A DNA stretch of 64,000 nt from Tetrastigma voinierianum (GCA_016808115.1 JAEQBH010000028.1:496001-560000); one strand, 5' to 3'. Counted from the stretch's first letter, positions 44,668-57,414 are shown. The notes: a model not told the origin generated them from the letters alone. Translations and numbers: made by a program.

Positions 44668-46499
44668 ATAAAATCTATTGTCAGACCAACCAATATGTGA
44701 GCATCATAACCTTTAACTTTCCCTTCTTTAGCTTTAATGCCAACCACAAAGAGGCACTTCGAATAAGATTGATATGGACTTTGCCATGTATGTAAAGGTA
44801 AATCTTAAACTTAGAATAAGAATCTGAATCTTGCAATAATATTGAAATTCTAACAAGAGAGATTAAATGGGCCTAGAATCATAAATGCTACAATAAATGG
44901 TTTTCTTAAACTTGGGTGTGAGAGAGTATTTTCCAGGTAAATTTGACATAGAAAATACCTATAAGGATTTTGAGACATTCTTCTATTTTTCAAACCAATT
45001 CTAGATTGAAAAGGAATGTATGTCAACAATCCCAAAAAACAGTAATAGAAGTCAAAACCAAAGATGAATATTACAATTCTAAACTAAAAAGATGTTGAAA
45101 ATATTTCAAGAGTAAGTTTCACTACCTCTTTGACTACATATCTAAAAAACTAAAATGTTTAGAGAATTATCAAATGTGTTCAGGTAGTTGCAAATGACCA
45201 AACTTTCATACTTGGTAAAGCACACATCCAATGAGTGAGTGAGAGGAGGGGGGAGGAAGGAAGGAAGAGGGATGCACAAGTCTCTTAATCACATGATAGA
45301 AACGTGGGATTGAAAACTGGAATGTAGATGAAAATTTTTCCAGATGTATTGATAATTAAAAAGTGATGAAAAGATCATTAAATAAACATTAAATGTTAAC
45401 TACTTGCTTTCTAAGATGAGATAACAATTGCACATAGTATTTCAAGGCATTGGATCAACCACTCATTTGCTGTGACACTATAGAAGATCAAAATTGCAAG
45501 AAAGTCAATGAAGCCTAAATTCTCAAACTGGAATAAACATTCAAAGCTGCCCGGACGACAAAAGTTGGTTTGAAGGCCACATCAAGGTTAGCCACACTCA
45601 AATAAGAAGATGCCTACAAAAAGACAAGTAAAAAAATAATTAGAAGAACAAAAGGTTGATGTCAGCATAAATGACCAAAATATGATTAAGACACGAACAT
45701 GGATAGATGATGGCTAGGAACCCAAAACCTAATATTTTTCCAATTTACTAGAACACCGGGAGCTTTCACCGAGGACTATCCAAAAATCTCACCCATGTTT
45801 TATCTTCTCACCTTTGCAAAGCTATAACTGTAATAAAGTTAAAACATGAGGGGTTTTTAATTATATATTTGGTGTTTTAGACTTGGAATTCGTGCTAAAT
45901 ATGAGAACAATCAATGCATGTCTAATAACTTTGATTCTTTAGTGGAAATAGTAAGTCAAATGCATCATACATGACTGATATGAACTTATTTCACAACCCT
46001 AGATGCCTCATATTGAAGAGAACAACTGAACTAATATTGAAGAGAACTGACCATAAACATAGAATATGAGAAAGTTCAGAAAACAAATAGGGAGAATGAG
46101 ATCCAATAGAGATGAATGAAACATGAAAGCAGAAGACGTGAACAGGGTTCTGTAAACTTATCTCAAACCCCCCATCATTCATCTGGTTGATTGTTAAGAA
46201 ATATAAGGAAAATAAATGAAAAACTTAAATCTCGTCAAAAGGAAAAGAGTGGTACTTCTAAGATTGCAAAACTTCTTTCCTGGTCTTTCAGAAGGGCTAG
46301 GAGATGAAGTACTAGCTACTACTAGATTATGAAACATGAACAAACAGTTTACACCATGAAAAAAAAAATAGGAAAGTCATTTCCTCTATTCAAGAGGTTT
46401 ATAGATCCTAGAGTTGTTCTTAGACAAGACTCAGATCTTTAGTACCGCTAGAAAAAAAAAACAAGAAATATGAAAACATTTATTTTACCGATATAAGAA
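44668..46499. other. no gene seen
   Basis: AT-rich, with a GGA-rich patch at 45,235-45,275. No LRR sequence continuing the RLP pseudogene was found here on either strand. Confidence 0.4.
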
Positions 46500-47240
46500 A
46501 TGTCATTCCAAGTGGATAATCTCATCAATTTGAAAACAGTGTCTAAATTTATTGTTGGCAAAAGTGGAGGGTCGGGAATCAGAGAATTGAAGAACCTCTC
46601 GAATCTCCAAGGAGTGATTTCTATTTGCCAATTGCATGAGATTGTGAAATTTGAATATGCAAGTGATGCTAATTTGAAAATTAAACAAAAATGGGGTGGA
46701 ATGATGAATTTTGGGATTCATAAATGATGTAGATGAATTGCAGGTCTTGGAGTCCTTACAACCTCATGAAAATTTGGAAAGGCTCTCAATTGCATTCTAT
46801 AGTGGCTTAAACTTTTTAAGTTGGATAGGGGATTCCTCCTTCTCAAAAATGATGAGTCTGACTCTCTAAGATTGCCAAAAATGCATGTTGTTACCAACTC
46901 TAGGTGGACTAACATCACTTGAAGTTTTGTATATTAGCGAAATTTAAAAGCATAGGTGATGACTTTTATGGAGAGTGTATGAATCCTTTTGCATCTTTGA
47001 AGGAGTTGCAGTTTGAGGATATGCTAGAATGGGAAAGTTGGTCTCATTCTAATTTGATGAAGGAAAATATAAGAGCATTTTCTAACCTTGAAAAGTTTGA
47101 AATAAGAAGATGTTCAAAGCTGATGGGATGATTAACGAAATGGTCATAAATCCCTAGTGAAGGTTAGGTATCAAATGTCCTAAATCGTTTCGTGGACTTC
47201 TCCTGAACTTCGTGATCTTCATATTTGTAAACATACCACA
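46500..47240 (+). pseudogene. NB-LRR (CNL, RPP13-like-1 type) LRR-region fragment
   Basis: Reads FQVDNLINLKTVSKFIVGKS, SGIRELKNLSNLQGVISICQ, then in shifted frames LEVLESLQPHENLERLSIAF, WIGDSSFSKMMSLTL, LPTLGGLTSLEVLYI, and at 46,960-47,130 IGDDFYGECMNPFASLKELQ, FEDMLEWESWSHSNLMKEN and FSNLEKFEIRRCSKLMG. A final piece SWTSPELRDLHICKH ends near 47,235. This is the LRR region downstream of the NB-ARC domain in plant CNL immune receptors. The NB-ARC, coiled coil and C-terminal end are absent, and at least three frameshifts occur. Confidence 0.85.
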
Positions 47241-47641
47241 AACAAATTATATAACAAGAAGCTGAAGTTCTCACCTCAAGTACTGCTTCTTACTTCGAAA
47301 GAGATGTATAAACAAATGGCCTCACATCAATGACTCAATCACAATCATTGGTATTAATGAAGATATAAGGACAATTGGAAGACTTACATTTGATGGAAGG
47401 CTCTTCCAATGGAAACTGAACTCTTTCTACGATATGTGAGAGGAATGAAGATACTGTTATATTTTTAACTTCGATTTTCAATATAAATCTTAACATAAAG
47501 AGAATCATGAATGCCCACATCAAGAACTTGAGGTAGAACTTTGAGCACAGCCCCCACCCCTCCTCCCCTTCCCTTTTTAAAATTTTCTATTACTTCCTCC
47601 TTCTCCATTAGGATTTATTTCTACTTTGTCTCATGCATCAA

Positions 47642-48470
47642 CACTACAAGAAAAATCAGAATTAGAGACGGAAATTAGAGACGGACAATTATCCGTCTCT
47701 AAATAGAGACGGATTGCATACAATATAATTAGAGACGGAATTTCCGTCTCTAAATAGAGACGGATCGATTCCTGTCTGCATTTGAGACTTTATCTCGAGA
47801 TCTTGGGTTATCCCATTCTATTTATACTTAATAGACCGACAATTTCCGTCTCTAATCGTAGACAGACCGAGATTCGAATCATTCCCCATTCCCCATTTGC
47901 AGACTCGAAATATATCATACCGCCTCTTAATCGAGATCTATGAAACTGTTTGACAGAGACTGAAAGCCTCTGTCTTCGCTCCTGCCCCAACAGAGATCTT
48001 GTCGATTGGTCCCGCTCCGGTGACGAATATCCGCCCCCATTTCCAGAGACTAAAACAGACTCGATCAATTTCCGTCTCTAATCGTGAGACGGATTTTCCG
48101 TCTCCGATTAGGAGACGGAAATTGCCCGGTTCTATTTCCGGCCTCTAACAGAGATTCAATAATTTCCGCCTCAAATTGGACGAAATCATTCCGTCTCTAT
48201 TTAGAGACTAAATAGAGGACCCGAACTTTCTCCGTCTCTAATCAAAGACTCGAATAGAGACCAAACTTTCCGGCTCCTCAATCAAAGACGGATTTTTTCC
48301 GTCTTTCTGGATTAGAGATACTTTAGGGCTTCATCTGTCTTATTTCCGTTTTCTAATAGAGATTTTAATACCTCCGCCTCAAATTTGGGATCTAGAATCA
48401 TTCCGTCTCTATTTAGAGACTAAATGAGACCTAATAATCCGTCTCGAATTCCATTTCTAATTATTGACCT
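47642..48470 (+). mobile_element. CACTA 5' terminus with palindromic subterminal array (gagacgg family)
   Basis: Begins CACTACAAGAAAAATCAG at 47,642. The next 800 bases hold many copies of GAGACGGA and its inverse TCCGTCTC, often arranged as CCGTCTCTAAATAGAGACGG palindromes. No transposase follows and no TTGTAGTG end was found to the right, so only the 5' part is certain. Same family as the terminus at 745-961. Confidence 0.75.
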
Positions 48471-48986
48471 TTGAAAAAAAAAAAAAAAAAGTATGAGACA
48501 AAAAAATTCGAATCTCTTTGTCCCTCAAACAATCTAGGTTTTATCCCTTAATATTTGTTTTATTTTTAGAAAAATATCATATTTGTCTATCTATCTTTCT
48601 TAATTCTATATCTTTTGAATTTTTTATTGACTTTTTTATAAGTAATGAAAAAAACACAAATGAAAAAAGAACTAAATAATTTGTTTGCAAATAGAAAGTC
48701 TAGAATCACAACATATACTAGTTACCCCAATTGAAAACATATACCCTATAATAACAAATAAATTAGAAATGGTCCAAAATTTTCTCCACATCATATCCAA
48801 GGGGAAAAAACTCGAGTACATATGCAAAAATAAATTATAAATTAATCATTTGTGTTTTAAAAAATGAATTAATTAAGCTTTCTTAATTAAAAAAACCAAT
48901 ACTTTGATTTTTTGATTTTTCTTAATTAAAATCATTTGTCTATTTTTGTCTATTATTTTTAACAAATGTCAAATTTGTCCATCAAT

Positions 48987-48988
<2 letters not shown>

Positions 48989-49029
<41 letters not shown>
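48989..49029. repeat. (TA)n microsatellite
   Basis: About 20 TA units. Confidence 0.95.
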
Positions 49030-49032
<3 letters not shown>

Positions 49033-49468
49033 TCAAAAAAAAATGTTTGGGAGAAAATAAAATGAATAAAAATAACGGAATAATTATTTTTAAAATAGAA
49101 ATAACTAATTAATATACTGGTTAAGAACTTTATCTTTTTTTTCAAAAAAAAAGACAAAAGAACCTTCAAGAAAGGGGATATATAAGGAAACATAAGTAGA
49201 AATAGAAATTGAGGTAGTTAAATGATTAATTAGCTAATCATTTAATTAGAAATAAAATTGAGGAAGTTAAAAATATATTCAAATTAAATTTTAAAACCAT
49301 TATCACTAATTTTTAAATTGATCGTTTTTACCTTTTATGTATAGAATAATGTAACTTCTTTTTGATAATATTTTTATTTCTATTTTTATATTTTCAAGTT
49401 TATTAAATTTTAAAATATAAAAGTATAAAAAATAAAATAAAACAAAATCATAAATAAAAGTATTATGA

Positions 49469-49471
<3 letters not shown>

Positions 49472-49509
<38 letters not shown>

Positions 49510-49514
49510 AAGAA

Positions 49515-49580
<66 letters not shown>
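49472..49580. repeat. (AT)n microsatellite, interrupted
   Basis: Two long AT tracts (49,472-49,507 and 49,517-49,580) separated by AAGAAGAAGC. Confidence 0.95.
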
Positions 49581-49584
<4 letters not shown>

Positions 49585-50930
49585 CAAAATAAAATTTTAA
49601 TAAAAGAATAAAAATAATGAGTAAATAAAATTTTAAAAATTATTTAGTATTTTCCAAATAAGTGAAATAATATTTTATATTATCAAATGAATTAAAATAA
49701 GAAATTAAAATCATAAAATTTGTGCAATTTAAAAAAAAAAAAGCATAGACTATTAGATATGTTGGATGACATTGAGTGGGTGGGGAGGGTGCCTGGGGTG
49801 TTGGGAATAGGCGCAGAAAGCTTTTGTCAGCAAAATAAATTTGTTAAATATATTTTTGTTTCATTAAGTTATATAATATTATGTTTAATTTTATTAGTTT
49901 AATGGACCTCTTTATTAAATAAATAAAGATAAGACGTGATTTCATCCTTACATAATTCTCCTATAAATCTTAGTAGGTTGTGTAGAGGTTACTTCTGAAA
50001 CATGAGCTTCATGTAATAAATTAGATGTTTCATAATTCTCAATTTCCATCCAAAGATATAATATATTATTATTTTAATACTGCAAGGCCGACGCTGTCAC
50101 AAGCAGATGTAGCATCAATACGTGCATGGTGCCACATACTATATGACAATCAGATTTGTCAACTCCTCCATAAAGAAAAAAAATAATAAAAATTAAATAG
50201 AAAATGTAAAATGAATCAAGAAAATTAACTAACCAACCTCATACTATCTCCACATGTACATAGCAACTTCCAACTATACTTCTTAGGACTAGTCTCCAAT
50301 ATTAATATTATTAAACATTATAATTATAATAAAATCTAATTAATAAATATTAGTGTGAATATTGGATATATAAAATATGAGCTGTCCAATCTTTATTAAT
50401 TTAAATAAAGTGTCCCTTACAAGTGTCCCTAGATTCTTTATTAATGGAAGACACTAATCTCTATGTCACTTCATCATGATGCTTTCCAGCAACTCGTCTC
50501 TATTTTTTTTTATATATTATTATAAAAGAAATGTTATATTATTGGATAACTAGGTAAAATATCAATTTCACAATTTATACAATTTTGAACTATTTTAGTG
50601 AATAGAAAACTATTTAAATGGATTATTAAATCTAAACTAAGTATGGTGCCAAAAAATGTATTTTAAGTGTTAAAGAATAAAATAATTTTAGCTTCATTTT
50701 ACATATCCTATTTCAAAATAAGTATAAATGCAAAATACAAATATAAATATATAATTTTATTTTTTCATTTTCAATAATTCAAATATTATACATCTTTCAT
50801 AAAAGTTTAAAAGTAAATCTATATAAAAATAAATAAATAAAATTATATTATTTAATATTTTTAATTATTTAAAATATATAATTTATATAGTTATAGTGCA
50901 CTTCCCTGAATCTCACTTCGACTAATCCCG

Positions 50931-51090
50931 CATGGTTCAAAGTCGCTGTGATTTTACATCGATTTCTGACGGTCCCGAGACGACGGTCATGGTATCGGTC
51001 ACGATTCTGGCCAATACGCAAAATAAGGTGATTAAAATACCTAAAAATTATTAAAATTTTATATAAATCATTAGAAATATTTATATAATT
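50931..51090 (+). repeat. CATGGTTCAAAGTC repeat, copy 1
   Basis: Starts CATGGTTCAAAGTCGC, continues with CCCGAGACGACGG and GGCCAATACGCAAAATAAGG, and ends in an AT-rich part TTATTAAAATTTTATATAAA. The GC-rich head stands out sharply from the AT-rich surroundings. Confidence 0.6.
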
Positions 51091-51289
51091 GGCAAACTAA
51101 ATATTTAATAAAATATTTTTTTTATATTTAAAATGAATGGAAGGCTTGAACATGGAAAATATAGTATTGGGGTCCAAACGCCAAAATGACGCCGCTTTGT
51201 TTTTTTTCGTGGCTAAAACGACGCCGCTCGGGGCCCATCGTGAATTTTTTTAATTCAAACATTGATCGAACGACGTTGTTTTGATTTAT

Positions 51290-51400
51290 GTTCTGACCAA
51301 AACGACTGCTTGACTTATCACCGAGGTCCCGAGACGTATTTCCGCCTCGATGTAATCGCCTGCATCGATCGACACGCAAATTTAAATAAATAGAGAGATT
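51290..51400 (+). repeat. partial copy of the same repeat
   Basis: Contains GGTCCCGAGACGTATTTCC and CGATCGACACGCAAATT in the same order but lacks the CATGGTTCAAAGTC head. Confidence 0.4.
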
Positions 51401-51819
51401 ATAAGATTATAAATTATTAGAGAATACATGTAATTAAATAAATTAAAATAAATAAAATAAAATTTATTTTAGATTTAATACTATTTAATAAATACAAACA
51501 TTCACTAAAAATTATAAAATTATAATATATTGTATTAATATAAAAATTAGATGTTAATTTAAAAGTACTTAGTCTTTTATCTTAAATTCATCTTTAAATT
51601 AATTTAGTCAATAATTTATTGGTTATACCTTTCTTGTCTAAATTTTTTTTATTAAAAATGACATAATTAAATAAATTTTTAATATCAGACTCGATTATAA
51701 AACATTAATATTATATTAAATATTAAATTTATTAATTAAATAGACACAAACCCACCTTCCCATTTATTAAATATTTAATTTCAAGAAAGGTAATAAATTT
51801 TCCACAACTTCTCTTATCC

Positions 51820-52037
51820 TCGTTTTGGTATGCCGCTCTTCCCTTCATCTTCTCCATCCCCTCACATTCTCGACTCGCGATTCCCAAGAAACCCTAACCT
51901 CGGCTCAAACCCGCGCAGAACCGGTCCGATGATCACCTCTACGAACGTGCCGAGGACATTTCCATCTCGGGTAGCCAATCTCTAACCCGCCCCAACAACC
52001 CTAACTACCCCCAACAACTCTCCCAGAATCCTCCGCC
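51820..52037 (+). other. GC-rich island of unknown origin
   Basis: About 220 bases of GC-rich, CT-rich sequence in an AT-rich region. One frame reads PAQNRSDDHLYERAEDISIS, another starts MPLFPSSSPSPHILDSRF; neither is recognised. It looks like a first exon or leader and ends exactly where repeat copy 2 begins. Confidence 0.35.
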
Positions 52038-52169
52038 CATGGTTCAAAGTCGTGTATCCGTCATCATCAACTCCTGACCTGGCCCCGAGACGTATCTGGC
52101 CGCAGCCTACGATACGCAAATAAGATGATTAAAATATTTAAAAATTATTAAAATTTTATATAAATTATA

Positions 52170-52170
<1 letters not shown>
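52038..52170 (+). repeat. CATGGTTCAAAGTC repeat, copy 2
   Basis: CATGGTTCAAAGTCGTG, GGCCCCGAGACGTATCTGG, CTACGATACGCAAATAAG, then TTATTAAAATTTTATATAAA; followed by an (AT)n tract. Confidence 0.6.

Positions 52171-52171
<1 letters not shown>

Positions 52172-52236
<65 letters not shown>
52172..52236. repeat. (AT)n microsatellite
   Basis: About 32 AT units. Confidence 0.95.
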
Positions 52237-52239
<3 letters not shown>

Positions 52240-52659
52240 AGGAAGCTAAAATTTAATAAAATAAATTATTTATCATTTCATGCTAAAAATATATATGTAA
52301 TTATAATTTTTAATGTATTTGTAAAGTGTATTGAGATAGATTTAAAATAATGCAAATAAATTTATTTATTTTATATATTTGATTATTTAATATTTAAATT
52401 TTATAGTAATAACCATAAATCTTATTTTAAAATATATAAAACATTTTTTACATTTAATAAATAATATGTAATTTAAAAATAAATGCATAACAAGTAAAAC
52501 CCATTAAATTTATATTATTAAATATGATAATCTAAAAATTTTTAAAATCCTAAATCATGTTAAAAAGTAAAACGTACTTTTATCATATATATATTTCATA
52601 TTTATTTTCCATAAATACATAAAATTAGGAAGAAAAAAATAAAGGAAAGATATTATTTT

Positions 52660-52935
52660 GGTTTTAACCCCTCAAGCCTCTTTCTTCTCTCTCTCTTAAT
52701 TTTCCCCCCTGCGATCAACCCACCTCTCAATCCCATGTTTCCTTTCTCCTCCCCGTCTCTTTTCCCTTTCCCTCTGCGACTGTGATAGACCCACATAGCC
52801 GACGACAGCCGACAACCCTCGCCCCCACCCCCTCGCCAGTGGCTCCATCTTCGATAGTCGATATCCTTCAACGTCGACGAAGAACGATTCTCAATCTCCC
52901 ATCTCCGACAGTTTACAACTCTCTTCATCTTCAAA
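52660..52935. other. GC-rich, CT-rich island of unknown origin
   Basis: About 275 bases of GC-rich sequence. The antisense frame 52,653-53,027 is Arg/Gly-rich and unrecognised. It ends where repeat copy 3 begins, as at 52,037. Confidence 0.35.
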
Positions 52936-53090
52936 CATGGTTCAAAGTCGCGCAGACGGCCATCGACTCCTGAGGATCCCGAGACGATTCTGCCTCGACA
53001 CGCAGGCTTTCGCATCCGTCGATACACAACTCAAGGTGAAAAAATTAAAAAAAAATATGAAATATTATATAAATTATAAAATATTATATT
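52936..53090 (+). repeat. CATGGTTCAAAGTC repeat, copy 3
   Basis: CATGGTTCAAAGTCGCGC, GATCCCGAGACGATTC, GTCGATACACAACTC, then AT-rich sequence with ATTATATAAATTATAAA. Confidence 0.55.
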
Positions 53091-53814
53091 ATTTAATAGA
53101 AAACAAATGTAATTTAGTAACTGCCAGTCTAATAAAATAAATTATTTTATGTTTGATATTATTTAAGTAATTATAAAATTATTCATCAAAAGAATTATAA
53201 AATTATAATAATTATTATTGTAAATATATATGTATGGTAAAATTAATTAATGTTATCTAAAAAAATGAAATATATATATATATATATAAAGAACTAAAAC
53301 TATTAGAATATCAATAATAATACGTGTAAAAGTATAAAATATTTTAGCATTTCTATTAGAAATAATATTTGATATTGCTATTTTTATGTTCGCTAGATAA
53401 TGATTTAAAATTATTTGATATTTATATTCAAATTTATCGTTTAAAATTAATTTAAATGAAAATGATTTTTCTTATTAAAGATAGATTTTTTACCAAAATT
53501 TGTAATTAAAATATAATTAAAATTATTATTTATCTATAAGGTTATTATTAATTAATTGATTTTGATATTAAATTAGGGGATAAAGATTAAAAGTATCTAT
53601 CCGATTAAATAATACTTTTAATATCACGTGTTAAATATAATTTATTAATATCGTATTAAATATAATTTATATTAATATCAGCAATTAAATATAAAGCTTA
53701 TTTAACTCGTATAATTAAATATCATATGTTAAATATGTTAAATATAATTCATATTCAGGTTACACATCTCCCAAGTTATTCAAATAATTTGATAGGAAGG
53801 TAAATAGTCATTTT

Positions 53815-54020
53815 TTTTATGGTTCTCTCCCTTCGTCCCCCGCATTTTCTTCGTCGTATTTCCTCGCCCTTCTGCTCTCACCGCTGCCCGCTGTGCACCC
53901 GCTCGAGCACCATTATCACCGCCACACCACCTGCACTATCAGGGTATAAGAGTTCTTCAGTCAAGCCTCGACCATCACTAAGACCGCCAGTGGTTAGCAC
54001 TTCCAGTGAAAAGTGTTAAT
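53815..54020 (+). other. GC-rich island with a 66-codon frame
   Basis: An ATG-started frame at 53,819-54,019 reads MVLSLRPPHFLRRISSPFCS and is Ser/Pro/Arg-rich. No domain is recognised; it could be a degraded first exon with a transit-peptide-like composition, or chance in CT-rich DNA. Confidence 0.25.
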
Positions 54021-54034
54021 CGACCTTTATTCTC

Positions 54035-54740
54035 TGGAGGAGGAATCTTTATTTCTCATAAAGGTTTTATTTTTTTTTTGTTAGATGGTAAGAAAAAATT
54101 AAGAATCTGCAAAATCGTTCTCAAATATCTTTTTTTTTTTTTTTTTTTTTTGTGATGGTAAGAAAGCACAAAATCGTTATTTTCCTTCTCTCAGATTCCG
54201 ATTCTCGTAGGTGATAAATTGTCAGATATTTGGTTCTTCAATCTCGAATTTCAAAAAAAAATGATTTTTGTATTGCGAAGGGCACCAACGATTAAGAACC
54301 TGGTGAGAATCGGTTATTTTCTTCTCAGAGCTGAAACGATCTCGACCGAGTCAATCCTCGGGATTTCCTACCGACCAGCCAGTTTTCCGATTCTTAATGA
54401 AATCTACAATAGTATCATATATGGTCATCACATTCAGGCGGCCGGGGCCTCGAGATGGATATGACTCTACACCGATACCCGGCCGAAGCTTTTTGAACCC
54501 CGCTCCGCCTCGGATCTCCACCGCCCACAACAAACCCCATGTCAAATTTCCACTCACCTGACACACCATCTCGAGTCTCGACATCCGCTGAGAATTAGAA
54601 ATCCGGTTCATCTTGGTAAGGAAGTGAAAAAAGTTTTGATTTTTAGCTATTTTAAAGAGGAATCTCGTATTTCTCTTATAAAAAATCGATGTTTTTTGTT
54701 GTAATGGGTAGAAACAAAGATTGAGAAAATATGAAATCGA
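54035..54740. repeat. imperfect ~100-bp duplication with poly-T tracts
   Basis: GAGGAATC...TATTTCTC...TTTTTTGTT...GATGGTAAGAAAAAATTAAG at 54,040-54,105 resembles GAGGAATCTCGTATTTCTC...TTTTTTGTTGTAATGGG...AAGATTGAG at 54,657-54,723. A 22-base T tract is at 54,130-54,151. It may be two diverged copies of one leader/intron region. Confidence 0.4.
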
Positions 54741-56825
54741 ACAAGCCATTCTCTAAGAAGATCGAGTCGACCGAAGTTAACTCCAATCTCTACTGAACTT
54801 TTCGAAGTTTGGCCGATTCACGATCGAGTTTACTAATATCTCAGATCTACTTCATCTCCCAAGACTACCACCTTTGACGCGGTTGATAACCCTACGATTC
54901 GCATCGAATCGCCTAGTTTTCAACCCCGATCCTTGTCATATGAGAGACTTGTACATTATCTTTATTCAAGTAGCTTCTTCTTTATGACTTTAATTGCGAT
55001 ATTTAAAATGAGTTACTATTTGTCAGGTTCCATGATGAAATTATTTTAGATTTCAAGCCATGTGCTTGTACAGGAAGCTGAACTTGTGATTGCTTAGATC
55101 ATAGGAAAGAATGATATCTAATTTAGTTATGTTAATGTTAGAATATTGGTATTGAAATTATTCCACCGGAAATCTGATAAAAAAATTCAGATTTATCGCT
55201 TAGAATCAAACTAAAATTCAGATTTAACTCATGGCTTGGTTGTTTGAAAAATGCTAAAATTTTCTAAATTAAGTTTTACAGACTACTCACGATTTTTTAT
55301 GTCGTGGTATGTTCAGATTTATCAATTTGCAAATAATGTTTCATCATAAGGTTAATTCATTTATTTTTGGATTTTCAATTTAGACTAGATCAAGTTCTAA
55401 ATGCCTCAGTACCCTATCTATACTACAGATATTGGAAATTGAGGTAATCCCAAAATTTTATGATAGGTGAATAAAATATAATATTGATGGAGCCTAGCAA
55501 AAAATGGTGGAACAACCCCAGTACACCAGCATATACAGGAAAAACAAAAGAGAAAAAATGTAAAGAACCAAAAAGAAAAAAAAGAATAAAAAAAGGGCAC
55601 TGCATGAAAGAATCCACTGATGACTAAATAAATCCAAAGTTAATAAGGTCCAAAAGTACATGGGTTTTGACAAAGTAAATAAGGATATGACAAGTTGTTT
55701 TCTCCAAGCCCCATGCATACAAAGAACTATTAGAATCGCCAGATCCCCTCGAGGTACTCTTAAGCTGGTGGTATCACAAAAGAACCTTAAGAACTACCAA
55801 AAGAACCTTATTCTTAACTCTTGTCTTCTTACCATTATAAGATGCAATACTTTGTTATTTACATGTGATTCATTTTCCTTCTTTCTTCTTTCTCACAAAC
55901 GTTCTCTACTTGCATTTGATCTCTTAAATTCCTATTTTTATGTTGTAGTGACTTTACTTCTCTTAACATAATAAGGGTAGTCAGGTATGTAATACAAGTC
56001 CCTGCGGGTGATGATCAGGTGTAGGTTAAAGTAAATTTACAAAAGGAAGTGCATGGGAGTGCCATCCGATCGTGTTCCAGCCATCGAAAACTGGATGCGT
56101 AGCTCCAAGTTCAAATCTAGCTTCTAAGATCCCAAGCAGCCAAGATTACTCTAATTCTCAACTATAAACTCCCACGGGCAATTTACTTATTCCACATGAT
56201 ACTTAATACCATTGGTTATCATTGTTTTCACCATATTATTTGCATTTTTTCCGCATGTGATATTTAATATCACGTTTATTATTTAATTCCGCTGCATTTT
56301 CATTACTCGCTTTCCATTTAGGCTACATATTCGCTTTTATGTTCGAGTTTAATTTATCAAGCTTCCCAAGATCTAGATCTTGCTATCATAGCCAGGGGTA
56401 ACGACGTTTCCGAGGTGGTATCAGGGGTGGCAATGATTATGATTTTCATGGAGGCTATTTCCTTTTTCTTTTTTCCATTTTTTTCAGAGACTATTTGCTT
56501 TTCTTTTTTTCTTTATTTCTTTCTTTTCATTTTATGGATTTTCTTTTTTTGGATTTGCTTTCTGACTCCACACGTTCCATCAATTCTTTGCGGGAGATGT
56601 CATGTGTGTATGTTTGAAGAGGGATGTCGCATGGCCGGCGCCGGTGTTTGTGTGTCTTTATTCCATTTGAGGGGCCGGGTTTCAGGTTAGAGGAGAAATG
56701 GTGGTTTGTCGATTCAATTTGTGTGTCTTCATGTTATCATCATATTACCTTTTTTATATCCATTTTATTTAGTTACATTATTGGCCACAATATTAAATGA
56801 TATTATTCACTTAAGTTTCATGTTC

Positions 56826-56878
<53 letters not shown>

Positions 56879-57414
56879 TTATTATTAAGCTTCCAAATTC
56901 TTAATTTACATATTTAAGTCCACTTATTTCCGTTTTAGGTTTCCAAATATTTAATTCCCCTCTTTGAGACACACAATTAATAATTGTTTTATTTGTCTTC
57001 ACATTTATTAATACATCACTTATTATATTTATTTATTTTTATCTCCACACTTCACTACCATGCTTCACTTTTCACAAATTTATCTCACTTTTATCTCACC
57101 ATACACTATAGTATTTCACCTTTTGGTTTAATTAATATTACTTTTCATTAATTCTTCGTTCCACACTTCAATTAATAAATAAATAAATAAATAAAAATCC
57201 CCTTTAAAGACTTAAACCCGTGACTTAATTTAGCTTTGTGTTCTTGATGAAGATAGAAATTTAATGGTTAATGATTTTTAATTTACTAAGTCATTGGTTA
57301 GAAAATTTTGGATGCAACAATCGATTGTTTTATGCACAAGATATTTTTTCTTTATGAGTTTTCACTCTGGTTGCAACTTGTTAGTGAAAAACTTGTGCTG
57401 GGGTGGAGTTAATA

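Larger units (their letters stand above)
48471..50930. other. AT-rich region with microsatellites, no gene seen
   Basis: Very AT-rich. The frame at 48,969-49,193 translates microsatellite and A/T runs. The frame at 49,720-49,902 is isolated and unrecognised. No RNA gene recognised. Confidence 0.5.

Noticed and set aside
56400..56430. TGGTATCAGGGG as a copia primer-binding site with an upstream LTR
   Set aside because: No paired LTR, gag or pol sequence was found nearby; a 12-base partial match alone is not enough.
57040..57060. CACTACCATG as a CACTA 5' terminus for element D
   Set aside because: Only six bases match the terminus; no inverted partner, subterminal repeats or target duplication.
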